From Caballeronia insecticola (GTDB lineage Bacteria > Pseudomonadota > Gammaproteobacteria > Burkholderiales > Burkholderiaceae), in assembly GCF_000402035.1 (NCBI RefSeq), contig NC_021287.1, positions 1,674,001 to 1,738,000 of the forward strand: a stretch of DNA of 64,000 nucleotides. The letters are read 5' to 3'. Positions 1-10,256 of the stretch are shown here, piece after piece. Under the pieces are notes generated by a model. It had not been told where the DNA came from, did no database searches, and was given only the letters and a program-made list of their open reading frames with translations. The translations under genes were made by a program, and so were the position numbers. The first letter of the stretch is position 1. Each line of letters begins with the position of its first letter.

Positions 1-2
1 CC

Positions 3-266
3 GATATTTTCGACAACGCCTACGACCAGTTCTGCGCGCGCGTCGACGCCGTGCCGGAGCGGCGCTGGGCGCGTTTCGAGCGCGAATCGCTGATCGATCC
101 TTACGCCGCGGATCATCCGTCCGAGTTCTTCGCCGTGTGCAGCGAGGCGCTGTTCGTCACGCCGCAGGCGTTCGAGGCCGACTATCCCGAGCTTTACCGG
201 CTGCTCGCGCGCTATTACCGGCAGGATCCGGCGGGCGTCGGGGCGCTCGACAGTTCCGACACGTGA
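3..266 (+). CDS. mtfA: MtfA-type zinc peptidase, C-terminal part
   Basis: The reading frame is open from the window edge (first full codon at 3) and ends at TGA 264-266, giving the last 87 residues. The segment with DPYAADHPSEFFAVCSEALF and the ending LYRLLARYYRQDP is typical of the C-terminus of the MtfA (DgsA/Mlc anti-repressor) family, which in E. coli is a cytosolic zinc aminopeptidase that sequesters the Mlc repressor. The HExxH zinc motif lies upstream, outside the window, so catalytic competence cannot be judged. In bacteria without Mlc the role of these proteins is unclear. The family call is fairly sure, the physiological role is not. Confidence 0.8.
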   Translation, partial: DIFDNAYDQFCARVDAVPERRWARFERESLIDPYAADHPSEFFAVCSEALFVTPQAFEADYPELYRLLARYYRQDPAGVGALDSSDT

Positions 267-291
267 CCTGCGACCAAACCGCCGAAAAAGA

Positions 292-319
292 TGTCAAGCA
301 ACTGATTTTCTGGCATAAT
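292..319 (+). promoter_or_regulatory. Possible sigma-70 promoter for rpmE2
   Basis: A TGTCAA (292-297) and a CATAAT (314-319) are separated by 16 bp, about 90 bp upstream of the rpmE2 start. The -10 element is good and the -35 element is weak, so this is a tentative assignment. Confidence 0.3.
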
Positions 320-407
320 CGCCGTTTTTCGACCCTAGGCAAGTGACTCGCGCAGGCGTCATATCAAGGCGCAGCGGGTTGGCTACCGCCAGATCTCAGG
401 AAAGACC

Positions 408-662
408 ATGAAAGAAGGCATTCACCCGAATTATCGCGAAGTCCTGTTCGTCGACATGTCGAACGACTTCCGCTTCGTGACCCGCTCGACCATCCAGACG
501 CGCGAAACCGCCGAATTCAACGGCAAGAGCTATCCGCTCGCGAAGATCGAAGTGTCGTCGGAATCGCACCCGTTCTACACGGGCCAGCAGAAGATCATGG
601 ACACGGCCGGCCGCGTCGAGAAGTTCAACAACAAGTTCGCACGCTTCTCCACCAAGAAGTAA
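408..662 (+). CDS. rpmE2: 50S ribosomal protein L31, type B
   Basis: 84 residues starting [16 protein letters not shown], the hallmark start of type B (RpmE2/YkgM) L31. The protein has no cysteines, so it is the zinc-independent (C-minus) form. In several bacteria this form replaces the zinc-binding L31 on the large subunit under zinc limitation; in Burkholderiaceae it is often the only L31. The ATG at 408 follows a GGAAAGACC stretch that serves as the ribosome binding site. A strong intrinsic terminator follows about 60 bp after the stop, so the gene is probably transcribed alone. No Zur-like operator was recognised upstream. Confidence 0.95.
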   Translation: MKEGIHPNYREVLFVDMSNDFRFVTRSTIQTRETAEFNGKSYPLAKIEVSSESHPFYTGQQKIMDTAGRVEKFNNKFARFSTKK

Positions 663-721
663 GTCGGGCTTTATGGCCAGATTCGACTCTCGTATCCGAT
701 GGTCGAATTCAACGGTCAAGC

Positions 722-750
722 AAAAAGGGCAGCCTGGGCTGCCCTTTTTT
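722..750 (+). terminator. Intrinsic terminator of rpmE2
   Basis: Stem GGGCAGC / GCTGCCC (727-733 and 738-744) with a 4-nt loop, flanked by an A-run and followed by six T. Classical Rho-independent structure downstream of rpmE2. Confidence 0.85.
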
Positions 751-946
751 GTCGCCGCGAGCTTTCTCGCCGCGCGTACGGCATCTCCTTTGCTGCATTC
801 GGTAAGGGTTGTTGCGCCCCGTTACGGCGGGCACCGTCGAAACGCCCTTTCCGCCGCCGCGCGACTACAATGCCGGTTGCTTCAAGCCCCGCCGCGCACT
901 TCAGCGCGGAATCATCAGCGGACCGTTTTCCATCCAGTCTTTTCGC

Positions 947-2710
947 ATGCGATCTGTCGTTCGTCTGACCGCCTCCGCCACTAGCGCCCTGCCGCGCTGG
1001 CTGCTGCTCGCCATCTGTATCACCTACGCTTCGTTCGGCCTGTTCGGCCGCGACCCGTGGAAGAACGAAGACGCGGCAGGTTTCGGCGTGATGTGGACAA
1101 TGGCCAACGGCGACGCGCGCGACTGGCTGCTGCCGAATCTCGTCGGCCGCGCCCCGACCGCCGATGGCCCGCTCATGTACTGGCTCGGCGCATCGGCCAT
1201 TCGTCTGCTGAGCCCGTGGGTCGACGCGAGCAATGCCTCGCGCGTGGTCACCGGCCTGCTGTTCTGTCTGGCCTGCGCTTTCGTCTGGTATTCGGCTTAT
1301 CTGCTCGGCCGGCGCGATGAAGCCCAGCCTTTCAAATACGCATTCGGCGGCGAGCCCGAGCCGCGCGACTACGGCCGCACGCTCGCCGACGGCGCCCTGC
1401 TCATCCTGCTCGCGTGCTTCGGCCTAGCCGAACGCGGCCACGAAACCACGCCGCAGCTCGCCCAGTTCGCCGGCACCGCGATGCTCATCTACGGCCTCGT
1501 GCGCAGCCTCGACAAGCCGATCCACGGCGGACTTGTGTGGGGCGCGGCGATCGGCGTGGTCGGCTTGTCGAGTTCACCGGTGCTGGTGTTCGCGCTCCTG
1601 CTCTGCACGCTCGCGATGACGATCATCGTGAAACAGGTGCGCGCGCTGCCGCTCATCATTTACGGGCTGCCGGTCGCGATCGTGCTGATCGCCGCCTGGG
1701 TCTTGCCGACGCTGCACTTCTTCCCCGACGACGGCGCATGGTGGCTGCGCCAATGGTGGCGCAACAGCTTCTATTCCTTCTCCGGCACGCCCGGTTCGAT
1801 CTTCGGCTACGCGATCAAGAACCTGCCGCTCTTCACGTGGCCCGCGTGGCCGCTCGCGATCTGGGCGTTCGTCAGCTGGGGCGGACAGCGCCGTTCGCCG
1901 CACGTGGGCGTGCCGCTGTCGATCATCGGACCGCTGCTCCTGCTGCTCGTGCTGCAGGCGCATGAGACCAACCGGCTCTTCATGCTGCTGCTGCCGCCGC
2001 TTTCCGTGCTCGCCACCTTCGCGCTGCCGACGCTCAAGCGCGGCGCGATCAACGCGATCGACTGGTTCGCGATGTTGAGCTTCACCATCATCGGCTCGCT
2101 GGTGTGGCTCGTGTGGACGGCGGGCATGATCGGCTTTCCCGCGCCCATGGCGCGCAATCTCGCGCGTCTCGTGCCGGGCTTCCATCCCGAGTTCAAGCTG
2201 CTCTCGTTCGTATGCGCCGTGGCGGTGACGGTCTGCTGGTTCATGCTCGCGCGCTGGCGGCTCGCGCGCCATCCCAAGGTGCTGTGGCGCAGCGTCGTGC
2301 TGTCGAGCGCAGGAACCACGCTGATGTGGGTGCTGCTCATGACGCTATGGCTGCCTGTGGTCAATTACAGCCGGACGTATCGGGATGTCGCCGAGCAGAT
2401 CGCCGATCATCTGCCGTCCGACTACAACTGCATCTCGCCCGTCCGCCTGGGCGATGCGCAGATCGCCACGTTCGCGTATTTCGGCGGCATGCACTTCGCA
2501 TTCGACGAAGACTGCGACGTGATCCTGCGTCAGGATCGGTCGGACTACGGTGAGCCGTCGTCGATGTCGGCGTTCGTATGGAAGCTCGTATGGGAAGGCC
2601 GGCGCGTCGCCGACCGCGACGAACGCTTCCGCCTGTACGTGCGCATCGAACGTCCCACGCCGCCGGCGAAGAAACCATTGCGCCCCAAGAGCTTGCACCG
2701 GGAGCAGTGA
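947..2710 (+). CDS. ArnT-like membrane glycosyltransferase (GT39/GT83 type)
   Basis: 587 residues from the ATG at 947; the frame is open further upstream to 809 but that extension is basic and unlike the family. The protein is a polytopic inner-membrane protein with about ten to twelve hydrophobic segments and a soluble C-terminal domain. The first periplasmic loop carries GRDPWKNEDAAGFGV, matching the acidic motif of GT-C fold dolichyl-phosphate-mannose or aminoarabinose transferases such as ArnT. Such enzymes move a sugar from an undecaprenyl-phosphate carrier to lipid A or to proteins at the periplasmic face. The substrate cannot be read from the sequence and no arn operon is nearby. The MATE gene starts 4 bp after the stop, suggesting cotranscription. 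Confidence 0.8.
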   Translation: MRSVVRLTASATSALPRWLLLAICITYASFGLFGRDPWKNEDAAGFGVMWTMANGDARDWLLPNLVGRAPTADGPLMYWLGASAIRLLSPWVDASNASRVVTGLLFCLACAFVWYSAYLLGRRDEAQPFKYAFGGEPEPRDYGRTLADGALLILLACFGLAERGHETTPQLAQFAGTAMLIYGLVRSLDKPIHGGLVWGAAIGVVGLSSSPVLVFALLLCTLAMTIIVKQVRALPLIIYGLPVAIVLIAAWVLPTLHFFPDDGAWWLRQWWRNSFYSFSGTPGSIFGYAIKNLPLFTWPAWPLAIWAFVSWGGQRRSPHVGVPLSIIGPLLLLLVLQAHETNRLFMLLLPPLSVLATFALPTLKRGAINAIDWFAMLSFTIIGSLVWLVWTAGMIGFPAPMARNLARLVPGFHPEFKLLSFVCAVAVTVCWFMLARWRLARHPKVLWRSVVLSSAGTTLMWVLLMTLWLPVVNYSRTYRDVAEQIADHLPSDYNCISPVRLGDAQIATFAYFGGMHFAFDEDCDVILRQDRSDYGEPSSMSAFVWKLVWEGRRVADRDERFRLYVRIERPTPPAKKPLRPKSLHREQ

Positions 2711-2714
2711 CGCG

Positions 2715-4112
2715 ATGCGCGCCATGTCGACATCGACCAGCACAACAAGCATGCTGAGCGACGTGCGCAAGATCGCGGCGCTCGCGTGGCCGGTGCTGAT
2801 CGGCCAGCTTGCGGTGATCGCGTTCGGCGTGATCGACACCGCGATGGTCGGCCGCTTCTCCGCCACCGATCTCGCCGCGCTCGGCCTCGGCGGCTCGGTT
2901 TATATCTCGGTGTATATCGGCCTCACGGGGATTCTCGTCGCGTTGCAGCCGATCGCCGGACAACTCTTCGGCGCGGGCCGCGAAAGCGAGATCGGCGAGG
3001 AAACGCGTCAGGCACTGTGGCTTGCCGCGGCGCTCACGGTGATCGGTTTCGTGGTGCTCTATCATCCCGAGCCGATTCTCTCCCTCGCCAGGACGCCGGC
3101 CGCGCTGCACGACCGCACCGTCGATTATTTGCGGATTCTCTCCTTCGGTCTGCCCGCGAGCCTCGCGTTCCGCGTCTACAGTTCGCTTGCGAATGCGGTC
3201 GGAAAGCCGCGGCTCGTGATGTTCCTGCAAGTCGGCGGCCTGCTGCTCAAGTTTCCGCTCAATACGTGGTTCATCTTCGGCGGCGCGGGCGTTCCGGCGC
3301 TCGGTGGTCCGGGCTGCGCGCTCGCGAGCACGCTCATCAACTGGGCGCTGGCGATCGTCGGCATGACCCTGCTGTTCAGAGTCGAGTTCTTCCGCCCGTT
3401 CGGCATTTTCTCGCGTTTCTGCTGGCCGGTCTGGCGGCGTCAGCTCGCGCTGCTCCGCCTGGGCATTCCGATGGGACTCTCCTATCTCATCGAAGTGACG
3501 TCGTACACGTTCATGGCGCTGTTCATTTCGCGCTTCGGCACGACCACGCTCGCCGGACACCAGATCGCGGGCAATCTCGGCGCGGTGCTCTATATGACGC
3601 CGCTGTCGATCGGCATTGCGTCGTCGACGCTCGTGTCGCAGGCGCTCGGCGCGCAACGCTACGACGACGCCCGATCGATCTCGCGTCACGGCATCGGCAT
3701 GGCATGTGTGCTGGCGCTCGTGTACGGCGTGCTGCTGATCGCGGCGCGCCCGCAGGTGATCGCGGCCTATACGCCGGATGCGAACGTCATCGCGGCCGCG
3801 ATGCCGCTCGTGCTCATCATCTTCTTCTATCACCTCTGCGACGCGCTGCAGATCACCACCGCGTTCATCCTGCGCGCGTACAAGGTCACGTTCGTGCCGA
3901 CCCTGATCTATGCCATCGCGCTATGGGGCATTGGCCTGGGCGGCGGCTATCTGCTCGGCTTCGATGTCGGCGGCGGCGTGCCCGCGTGGCTGCAGGGCGC
4001 GCGCGGCTTCTGGATCGCGAACTCCGCGAGCCTGGGCGTCGCGGGCGTCGGGCTCTTCCTTTACTGGCGGCGCGTGAGCGCGCGTCATCGGCCGACCGTC
4101 GACGCGTTCTGA
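2715..4112 (+). CDS. MATE family multidrug/toxin exporter
   Basis: 465 residues with twelve predicted hydrophobic helices in two similar halves. The start of helix 1 (ALAWPVLIGQLAVIAFGVIDTAMVG) and the GxGGxVYISVY region are typical of the NorM/DinF branch of the MATE family, which exports cationic compounds in exchange for Na+ or H+. ATG 2715 (MRAMSTS) is 4 bp after the upstream glycosyltransferase stop; the ATG at 2724 is an alternative. Close spacing makes translational coupling with the upstream gene likely. The exported substrate is unknown. Confidence 0.88.
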   Translation: MRAMSTSTSTTSMLSDVRKIAALAWPVLIGQLAVIAFGVIDTAMVGRFSATDLAALGLGGSVYISVYIGLTGILVALQPIAGQLFGAGRESEIGEETRQALWLAAALTVIGFVVLYHPEPILSLARTPAALHDRTVDYLRILSFGLPASLAFRVYSSLANAVGKPRLVMFLQVGGLLLKFPLNTWFIFGGAGVPALGGPGCALASTLINWALAIVGMTLLFRVEFFRPFGIFSRFCWPVWRRQLALLRLGIPMGLSYLIEVTSYTFMALFISRFGTTTLAGHQIAGNLGAVLYMTPLSIGIASSTLVSQALGAQRYDDARSISRHGIGMACVLALVYGVLLIAARPQVIAAYTPDANVIAAAMPLVLIIFFYHLCDALQITTAFILRAYKVTFVPTLIYAIALWGIGLGGGYLLGFDVGGGVPAWLQGARGFWIANSASLGVAGVGLFLYWRRVSARHRPTVDAF

Positions 4113-4226
4113 CACGCGCGCACGAATGCGACATTCCGTGAAAAAAGTCGCTGAAATCGAAGCATCGGAAAGAAGGCCGTAAGGCTCCAGTAGAATTTCG
4201 CCTCGAGGGAATCCCGGAGCGAATGG

Positions 4227-7200
4227 ATGAGCCGCATAACAACGTCACAAAAAAAGTGGGTTCTGGCCGCAATCGCGCTGATTGCCGTGCTCGGGTCCGG
4301 CATCGCGATGCATCGCGCCGACGCCGCGCGCATCACGAGCGTGTCGCCGCAAGGCAAGGTCGCGCAGGTCCGGCAGTTGGTCGCCAAGTTCGACGAACCG
4401 ATGATCGCCTTCGGCAACGCGGCCGCCGCCGCGCCCGGCAAACTCGTGTGCAGCGGCGCCGCCGCTTCCGCCACCGCGGGCTCGGGCCGCTGGATCGACG
4501 CCAAGACCTGGGCCTTCGACTTCGAGAACGACCTGCCGCCCGGCGTGCGCTGCGCGCTCGATCTTCCTGACAGCCTCAAGTCCGTTGCAGGCAACGTCTT
4601 ATCCGGCCCGCGCCACTTCGCATTCCAGACCGGCGGGCCGTTCGTCACGCGCGTGATGCCGGGTTACGGCGACATCGAAGAAAATCAGGCTTTCGTGCTG
4701 CGCCTGAACGGCCCGGCGACGCAGGCTTCCGTCCTGCAAAACGTCTGGTGCGAGTCGAACGCGCTCGGCAACCGCATTCCCGTGCGCGCCGTTGACGACA
4801 CCACGCGCGCCGCCCTCCTCGACCATTTCCGGCTACAGAAGGAAAGCGATCGCGTGCTCACGCTCGCGTGCCAGCAGACCTTGCCATCGGCGACGAAGAT
4901 GCAGCTCGTCTACGGCGCGGGCGTGACGGGGCCGAGCGGCATCGCCAACGATGTCGAAAAACGTTTCGACTTCACGGTGCGCGAACCGTTTACCGCGAGC
5001 TTTTCGTGCGAGCGCGAAAACGCGAAAGCGCCTTGCACGCCGCTGCGGCCGCTGCGGCTGAATTTCAGCGCGCCGATCAGCCGCGCCGATGCCCAGAAGT
5101 TCGTGCTGCGCGGACCGAACGGTACCGCCTCGCCGCATGTCGACGCAGACAACAAAGACGCCGAAATGAGCGCCGTCGAGTTCGCCGCGCCGCTGCCGGA
5201 GCATGCCGATCTCACGATCGAAGCGCCCGCGAACCTCAAGGACGCGAGCGGCCGCACGCTCGCCAACGCCGATCTCTTTCCGCTCAAGACCGCGACCGCG
5301 CCGATGCCGCCGCTCGCGAAGTTCTCGTCGGGCACGTTCGGCATCATCGAGCGTTTCGCGGAACCGGGCATGCCCGCGATGCTGCCCGTCACGCTGCGTC
5401 ATGTCGAAGCGGACCTGCACGTGCAGGGGCTCAATTCGGGCACGTCGCAGATCACGAAGCTCAAGCTCGACGCCGATACCGACATCCGCCAATGGATGCG
5501 CGCCGTCGATCTCTTTGACGGCATCTCGGTGTCGCAATCGACGATCATGGAGCGCATGCCGGAGATGCTCGGCAACGGCATCAAGCCGGTCATCATTCCG
5601 AACGGCGACGGTTCGGTGTCGAAGGATCCGCAGATCGACATCCGCTCGCTGTCGATGCTCGCCAAGCGCCCGGGCGTCGAAACGCTCACGCTGCCCGCCG
5701 CCGATCCGAAAGCGCTGCGGCCCTTCGAAGTGGTCGGCATTCCGCTCACGAAGCCGGGCTTCTATGTGGTCGAACTGGCGTCGCCCGCGCTCGGCGCATC
5801 GCTGCTCGGCAAGAATCAGGCGATGTACGTGCGCACGTCGGTGCTCGTCACCAATCTCGGCGTGCATTTCAAGCAAGGCCGCGAGAACAGTCTCGTGTGG
5901 GTCACGACGCTCGACAAGGGCAAGCCCGTCGCGAACGCGCAAGTGCGCGTGACCGACTGCAACGGCGACGAAATCGCCAGCGCGACCACCGATGCGCAAG
6001 GCATCGCGAAAATCGGCAAGGCGCTCGCGGCCACGCGCGAATGCAACGAACACAGCCTCGCGTGGGGCGGCTTTTTCGTGTCGGCGCGCGTGAACGATCC
6101 GGTCACGGGTCCCGACATGGCGTTCGCGATGTCGGACTGGAATCGCGGCATCGAATCGTGGCGTTTCAACGTGCCGACCGACATGAACCCGACGCGCACC
6201 ACGCAGGCGCATACCGTGTTCGACCGCACGCTGCTGCGCGCGGGTGAAACGGTTTCGATGAAGCATCTGCTGCGCGTCGAGACGCTGCATGGTTTCGCGT
6301 TTCCGTCGAGCTATCCGAGCCGCGTGACGATCCGCCATGTCGGCAGCGGCCAGACGTGGCATCTGCCGCTCAAGTGGGCGGCGGATCACAGCGCCGACTC
6401 CACGTTCACCGTGCCCGTCGCGGCGAAGCTCGGCGAATACAGCGTGACGCTCGACAACGGCGCGGCCAACTCCGACAGCGCCGACGATGACAATGACGAC
6501 AACGACAACGCCGTCACGCAGTCGTATGAATCGGGCAGCTTCCGCGTGGAAGAGTTTCGTCTGCCGGTGTTCAAAGGCTCGATCAGCGCGGGCGACTCCG
6601 GATCGCCCGGACTCGTCGCCGCGCAAGAAGCGCCGGTCGCGGTGCGGCTCGAATACGTACAGGGCGGACCGGCCTCGAATCTGCCGGTGCAGGTGTCGGC
6701 GCTCGTGCGCGATGTCGCGCCGCCCTTTGCTTCGCAGTACGAGGCATTCAGTTTCGCGCCGTATAAAAAGCCCGCGAACGATGGCGCGAGCGCGCCCGCC
6801 GAGGACGACGACAGCGAGCAGCAGGACAACACGACAAACAAGCTCATCGCCGACAAGCTGCGCGTCACGCTCGACCGCGACGGCGCCGGCAAGCTCACGG
6901 TGAAGCCGCTGCCCGCGGTCGAATCGCCGAAGCGCCTTGCGCTCGAAGCGAGCTTCGCCGATCCGAACGGCGAGATTCAGACCATCAGCGGCGGCGCGAC
7001 GCTCTGGCCGGCCGCGGTCGCTGTCGGCGTGAAGGCGGGCCATTGGGTGTCGGTCGGCGGCGCGTTGCCGGTGCAGGCGCTCGCGCTCGATCTGCAAGGC
7101 AAGCCGCGCGCGGGTGTATCGATCGAAATCAAGGCGATTGCGCGCGTGATGTCGAGTTCGCGCAAGCGCATGGTCGGCGGCTTCTATGCGTACGACAACC

Positions 7201-10200
7201 ACACCGAAATCAAGGATCTCGGCACGCTGTGCAGCGGCAAGAGCGACGACCACGGCATCGTGTCGTGCGACGCCAGCGTGAAAGAAGCGGGCAACGTCGA
7301 TCTGATCGCGGTCGCGAAAGACGGCGACGGCCGCTCGGCGAACGCGAGCACGTCCGTGTGGGTCACGCGCGAGGACGAACTGTGGTTCGGCGGCGAGAAC
7401 ACCGACCGCATCGACGTCTTGCCTGAAAAGACCAGCTACGAGCCCGGCGAAACGGCGCGCTTTCAGGTGCGCATGCCCTTCCGCTCGGCGACGGCGCTGG
7501 TCGCGGTGGAGCGCGAGGGCATCGTCGAGACGCGGGTCGTCGAGCTGAATGGCCGCGATCCAACCGTCGAACTTAAAGTCGAGGAAGCATGGGGGCCGAA
7601 CGTCTACGTGTCGGTGCTCGCGCTGCGCGGACGCATCCGCGAAGTGCCGTGGTACTCGTTCTTCACCTGGGGCTGGAAAGCGCCGGTCGACTGGGCGCGC
7701 GCGTTCTGGTACGAAGGCCGTCAATATCAGGCGCCGACGCCGCTCGTCGATTTGTCGAAGCCCGCGTTCCGTTACGGGCTGGCGTCGATCAAGGTCGGCA
7801 CGGCGTCGCACAGGCTCGCGGTCAGCGTAAGCCCCGATGCGAAGTCGCACACGGTGCGCAGCCGCGCGCACGTCAAGCTGAAAGTGGCGCTGCCCGACGG
7901 CAAGCCCGCGCCCGCCGGCACGCAGATCGCGGTTGCGGCCGTCGATGAAGCCTTGCTCGAACTCATGCCCAATCGCAGTTGGGACGTGCTCGACGCCATG
8001 CTGCAGCAGCGTGCCTACGGCGTGGAGACGTCGACCGCGCAGATGGAGATCATCGGGCGGCGACACTTCGGGCGAAAGGCGGTGCCGGCGGGCGGCGGCG
8101 GCGGACATAGCGCGACGCGCGAACTGTTCGACACGCTGCTGTTGTGGAACCCGCGCGTCACGCTCGATGCGAAGGGCGAAGCCACCGTCGACGTGCCATT
8201 GAACGATGCGCTCACGCGCTTTCGCATCGTCGCGGTCGCGACGGTCGGCGCGGGGCAATTCGGCACCGGCAGTGCGTCGATCCAGAGCACGCAGGACTTG
8301 CAGCTGATCTCGGGATTGCCGCCCCTCGTGCGCGTCGGCGATGCATTCCGCGCGCAGTTCACGCTGCGCAACACGACCGCGCGCACGATGCGCGTCGTCG
8401 TCACGCCGCACGCGGGCGCGCTCACGCTCGATGCGCGCACGGTGGAACTCGCGCCGGAATCGTCGCAGGAAGTGGCGTGGGACGTGACAACGCCGGATGT
8501 GCTCGGCGCGAATTCGTCCGCGAGTCTCGCGTGGGACGTCAGCGCGGCGGAACAGGCCGGAGCGTCGGTTGCCAAACCGGCAAGCGACGCGGTGAAGCTG
8601 ACGCAAAAGGTCGTCGCGGCGATTCCGGTCGCGGTGCAGCAGGCGACCATCGCGCAAGTCGACGGCACGCTCACGCTGCCCGTCGCGCCGCCCGCCGACG
8701 CGAGCAAGTCGAGCGTCGGCGCCGTGCGCGGCGGCATCGCGGTGTCCTTGCAGCCGAAGCTCGCGGACGGGCTGCCCGGCGTGCGCCGCTGGTTCGAGCG
8801 TTATCCGTACAACTGCCTTGAGCAGCAAACATCGCGCGCGCTCGGCCTGATGGACGCGGCGCAATGGCAAGCCGTGCTCGTGAAGATGCCGTCGTATCTC
8901 GACCGCGACGGCCTCGCCAACTACTTCCCGCCCGCCGATGACGAGCGCCCGACCGGCAGTCCCGCGCTCACCGCGTATCTGCTCGCCGTCACCGACCAAG
9001 CCGCGAAGCAGGATCGCCGCTTCGCCCTGCCCGACGATCTGCGCAACCAGATGGCCGCGGGTCTCGCGAATTTCGTCGACGGCAAGATCGAGCGCAAGTT
9101 CTGGGCGCCGCGTAACGATCTCAACTTCGAGAAGCTCGCCGCCATCGAAGCGTTGTCGCGCTATGGTCTCGCGCAGCCGCGCATGCTCGGCTCGATCACG
9201 GTCGCGCCGGACCAGTGGCCGACATCGGCGGTGCTCGATTACTACGCGATCCTGTCGCGGGTCGACGGCATTCCGAATCGCGACGAGAAGCGCGCGCAGG
9301 TGGAGCAGATCATCCGCGCGCGTCTGACTTATCAGGGCACGCGTCTCACGTTCTCGACCGAACGCGACGACGATCTCTGGTGGCTCATGACCGGCACCGA
9401 AACCAATGCCGCCCGCACCGCGCTCGTCTTCGCGGACGCGCCCGGCTGGAAGGATGAGATGCCGCGCCTCGTCGCGGGGCTGCTCGCGCTGCAGAAAAAC
9501 GGCGCGTGGCAGACCACCACGGCGAACCTGTGGGGCGCGCTCGCGGTCGGCCGTTTCTCGCAGTTGTTCGAGAGCACGCCGGTGACGGGTCGGACGTCGG
9601 TGCAACTGGGAAGCGCGACGCAAAGCGTGAACTGGAGCGCAGCGCCTGCAACGTCCGCTTCCGCGACGCCCGCGACCAGAAGCGCGAACACGCGCAGCAT
9701 GATGCTGCCGTGGACTACCGGCACGCTTTCGCTGACACAGGACGGCACTGGCAAGCCGTGGGCGACGATCGAAAGCCTCGCGGCCGTCGCGCTGAAGGCG
9801 CCGTTCGCGGCGGGATATCGCATTGCGAAGACCGTCACGCCGGTCGATCCGGCGGTCAAGGGCGTGCTTTCGCGCGGCGACATCGTGCGCGTGCATCTCG
9901 ACATCGACGCGCAAAGCGACATGACCTGGGTCGTCGTGAACGATCCGATTCCCGCCGGCGCGACGATTCTCGGCTCCGGGTTGGGACGCGATTCCGAGGC
10001 GGCCACCACGGGCGAGAAGCAGGATCGCGGCGCGTGGCCCGCGTTCGTCGAGCGCGGCTTCGAAGGCTATCGCGCGTATTACGACTATCTGCCGAAGGGC
10101 AAGCTGCAAGTCGAATACACGATGCGCCTGAACAATCCGGGTACCTTCGGCCTGCCGCCGACGCGCGTCGAAGCGCTCTACGCACCTTCGTCGTTTGGTG

Positions 10201-10247
10201 CGCTGCCGAATGCGCCGGTGGTCGTCAAGCCGCTGGCCGCAAAGTGA
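4227..10247 (+). CDS. Bacterial alpha-2-macroglobulin with thioester motif
   Basis: 2006 residues with an N-terminal hydrophobic segment (about residues 11-28) ending near ADAAR, i.e. a Sec signal or membrane anchor without a lipobox cysteine. The thioester signature CLEQ is at residues 1530-1533 (NCLEQQTSRALG), so it belongs to the thioester-carrying class. MG-type beta domains precede it and an alpha-helical thioester-domain region follows. Bacterial A2Ms are periplasmic protease traps; the YfhM type is paired with PBP1C, presumably protecting or repairing the envelope after a breach. pbpC starts 9 bp after this stop, exactly that pairing. ATG 4227 has GGAG 7 bp upstream. At about 2000 residues it is longer than E. 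coli YfhM (about 1650), and it contains an acidic D/N-rich linker around residues 750-765. Confidence 0.93.
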   Translation: MSRITTSQKKWVLAAIALIAVLGSGIAMHRADAARITSVSPQGKVAQVRQLVAKFDEPMIAFGNAAAAAPGKLVCSGAAASATAGSGRWIDAKTWAFDFENDLPPGVRCALDLPDSLKSVAGNVLSGPRHFAFQTGGPFVTRVMPGYGDIEENQAFVLRLNGPATQASVLQNVWCESNALGNRIPVRAVDDTTRAALLDHFRLQKESDRVLTLACQQTLPSATKMQLVYGAGVTGPSGIANDVEKRFDFTVREPFTASFSCERENAKAPCTPLRPLRLNFSAPISRADAQKFVLRGPNGTASPHVDADNKDAEMSAVEFAAPLPEHADLTIEAPANLKDASGRTLANADLFPLKTATAPMPPLAKFSSGTFGIIERFAEPGMPAMLPVTLRHVEADLHVQGLNSGTSQITKLKLDADTDIRQWMRAVDLFDGISVSQSTIMERMPEMLGNGIKPVIIPNGDGSVSKDPQIDIRSLSMLAKRPGVETLTLPAADPKALRPFEVVGIPLTKPGFYVVELASPALGASLLGKNQAMYVRTSVLVTNLGVHFKQGRENSLVWVTTLDKGKPVANAQVRVTDCNGDEIASATTDAQGIAKIGKALAATRECNEHSLAWGGFFVSARVNDPVTGPDMAFAMSDWNRGIESWRFNVPTDMNPTRTTQAHTVFDRTLLRAGETVSMKHLLRVETLHGFAFPSSYPSRVTIRHVGSGQTWHLPLKWAADHSADSTFTVPVAAKLGEYSVTLDNGAANSDSADDDNDDNDNAVTQSYESGSFRVEEFRLPVFKGSISAGDSGSPGLVAAQEAPVAVRLEYVQGGPASNLPVQVSALVRDVAPPFASQYEAFSFAPYKKPANDGASAPAEDDDSEQQDNTTNKLIADKLRVTLDRDGAGKLTVKPLPAVESPKRLALEASFADPNGEIQTISGGATLWPAAVAVGVKAGHWVSVGGALPVQALALDLQGKPRAGVSIEIKAIARVMSSSRKRMVGGFYAYDNHTEIKDLGTLCSGKSDDHGIVSCDASVKEAGNVDLIAVAKDGDGRSANASTSVWVTREDELWFGGENTDRIDVLPEKTSYEPGETARFQVRMPFRSATALVAVEREGIVETRVVELNGRDPTVELKVEEAWGPNVYVSVLALRGRIREVPWYSFFTWGWKAPVDWARAFWYEGRQYQAPTPLVDLSKPAFRYGLASIKVGTASHRLAVSVSPDAKSHTVRSRAHVKLKVALPDGKPAPAGTQIAVAAVDEALLELMPNRSWDVLDAMLQQRAYGVETSTAQMEIIGRRHFGRKAVPAGGGGGHSATRELFDTLLLWNPRVTLDAKGEATVDVPLNDALTRFRIVAVATVGAGQFGTGSASIQSTQDLQLISGLPPLVRVGDAFRAQFTLRNTTARTMRVVVTPHAGALTLDARTVELAPESSQEVAWDVTTPDVLGANSSASLAWDVSAAEQAGASVAKPASDAVKLTQKVVAAIPVAVQQATIAQVDGTLTLPVAPPADASKSSVGAVRGGIAVSLQPKLADGLPGVRRWFERYPYNCLEQQTSRALGLMDAAQWQAVLVKMPSYLDRDGLANYFPPADDERPTGSPALTAYLLAVTDQAAKQDRRFALPDDLRNQMAAGLANFVDGKIERKFWAPRNDLNFEKLAAIEALSRYGLAQPRMLGSITVAPDQWPTSAVLDYYAILSRVDGIPNRDEKRAQVEQIIRARLTYQGTRLTFSTERDDDLWWLMTGTETNAARTALVFADAPGWKDEMPRLVAGLLALQKNGAWQTTTANLWGALAVGRFSQLFESTPVTGRTSVQLGSATQSVNWSAAPATSASATPATRSANTRSMMLPWTTGTLSLTQDGTGKPWATIESLAAVALKAPFAAGYRIAKTVTPVDPAVKGVLSRGDIVRVHLDIDAQSDMTWVVVNDPIPAGATILGSGLGRDSEAATTGEKQDRGAWPAFVERGFEGYRAYYDYLPKGKLQVEYTMRLNNPGTFGLPPTRVEALYAPSSFGALPNAPVVVKPLAAK

Positions 10248-10256
10248 AGTGACGCC

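Noticed and set aside
2361..3833. A 490-codon minus-strand open frame opposite the MATE gene
   Set aside because: Low-complexity Arg/Glu/His composition and no motif; the MATE protein explains the region.
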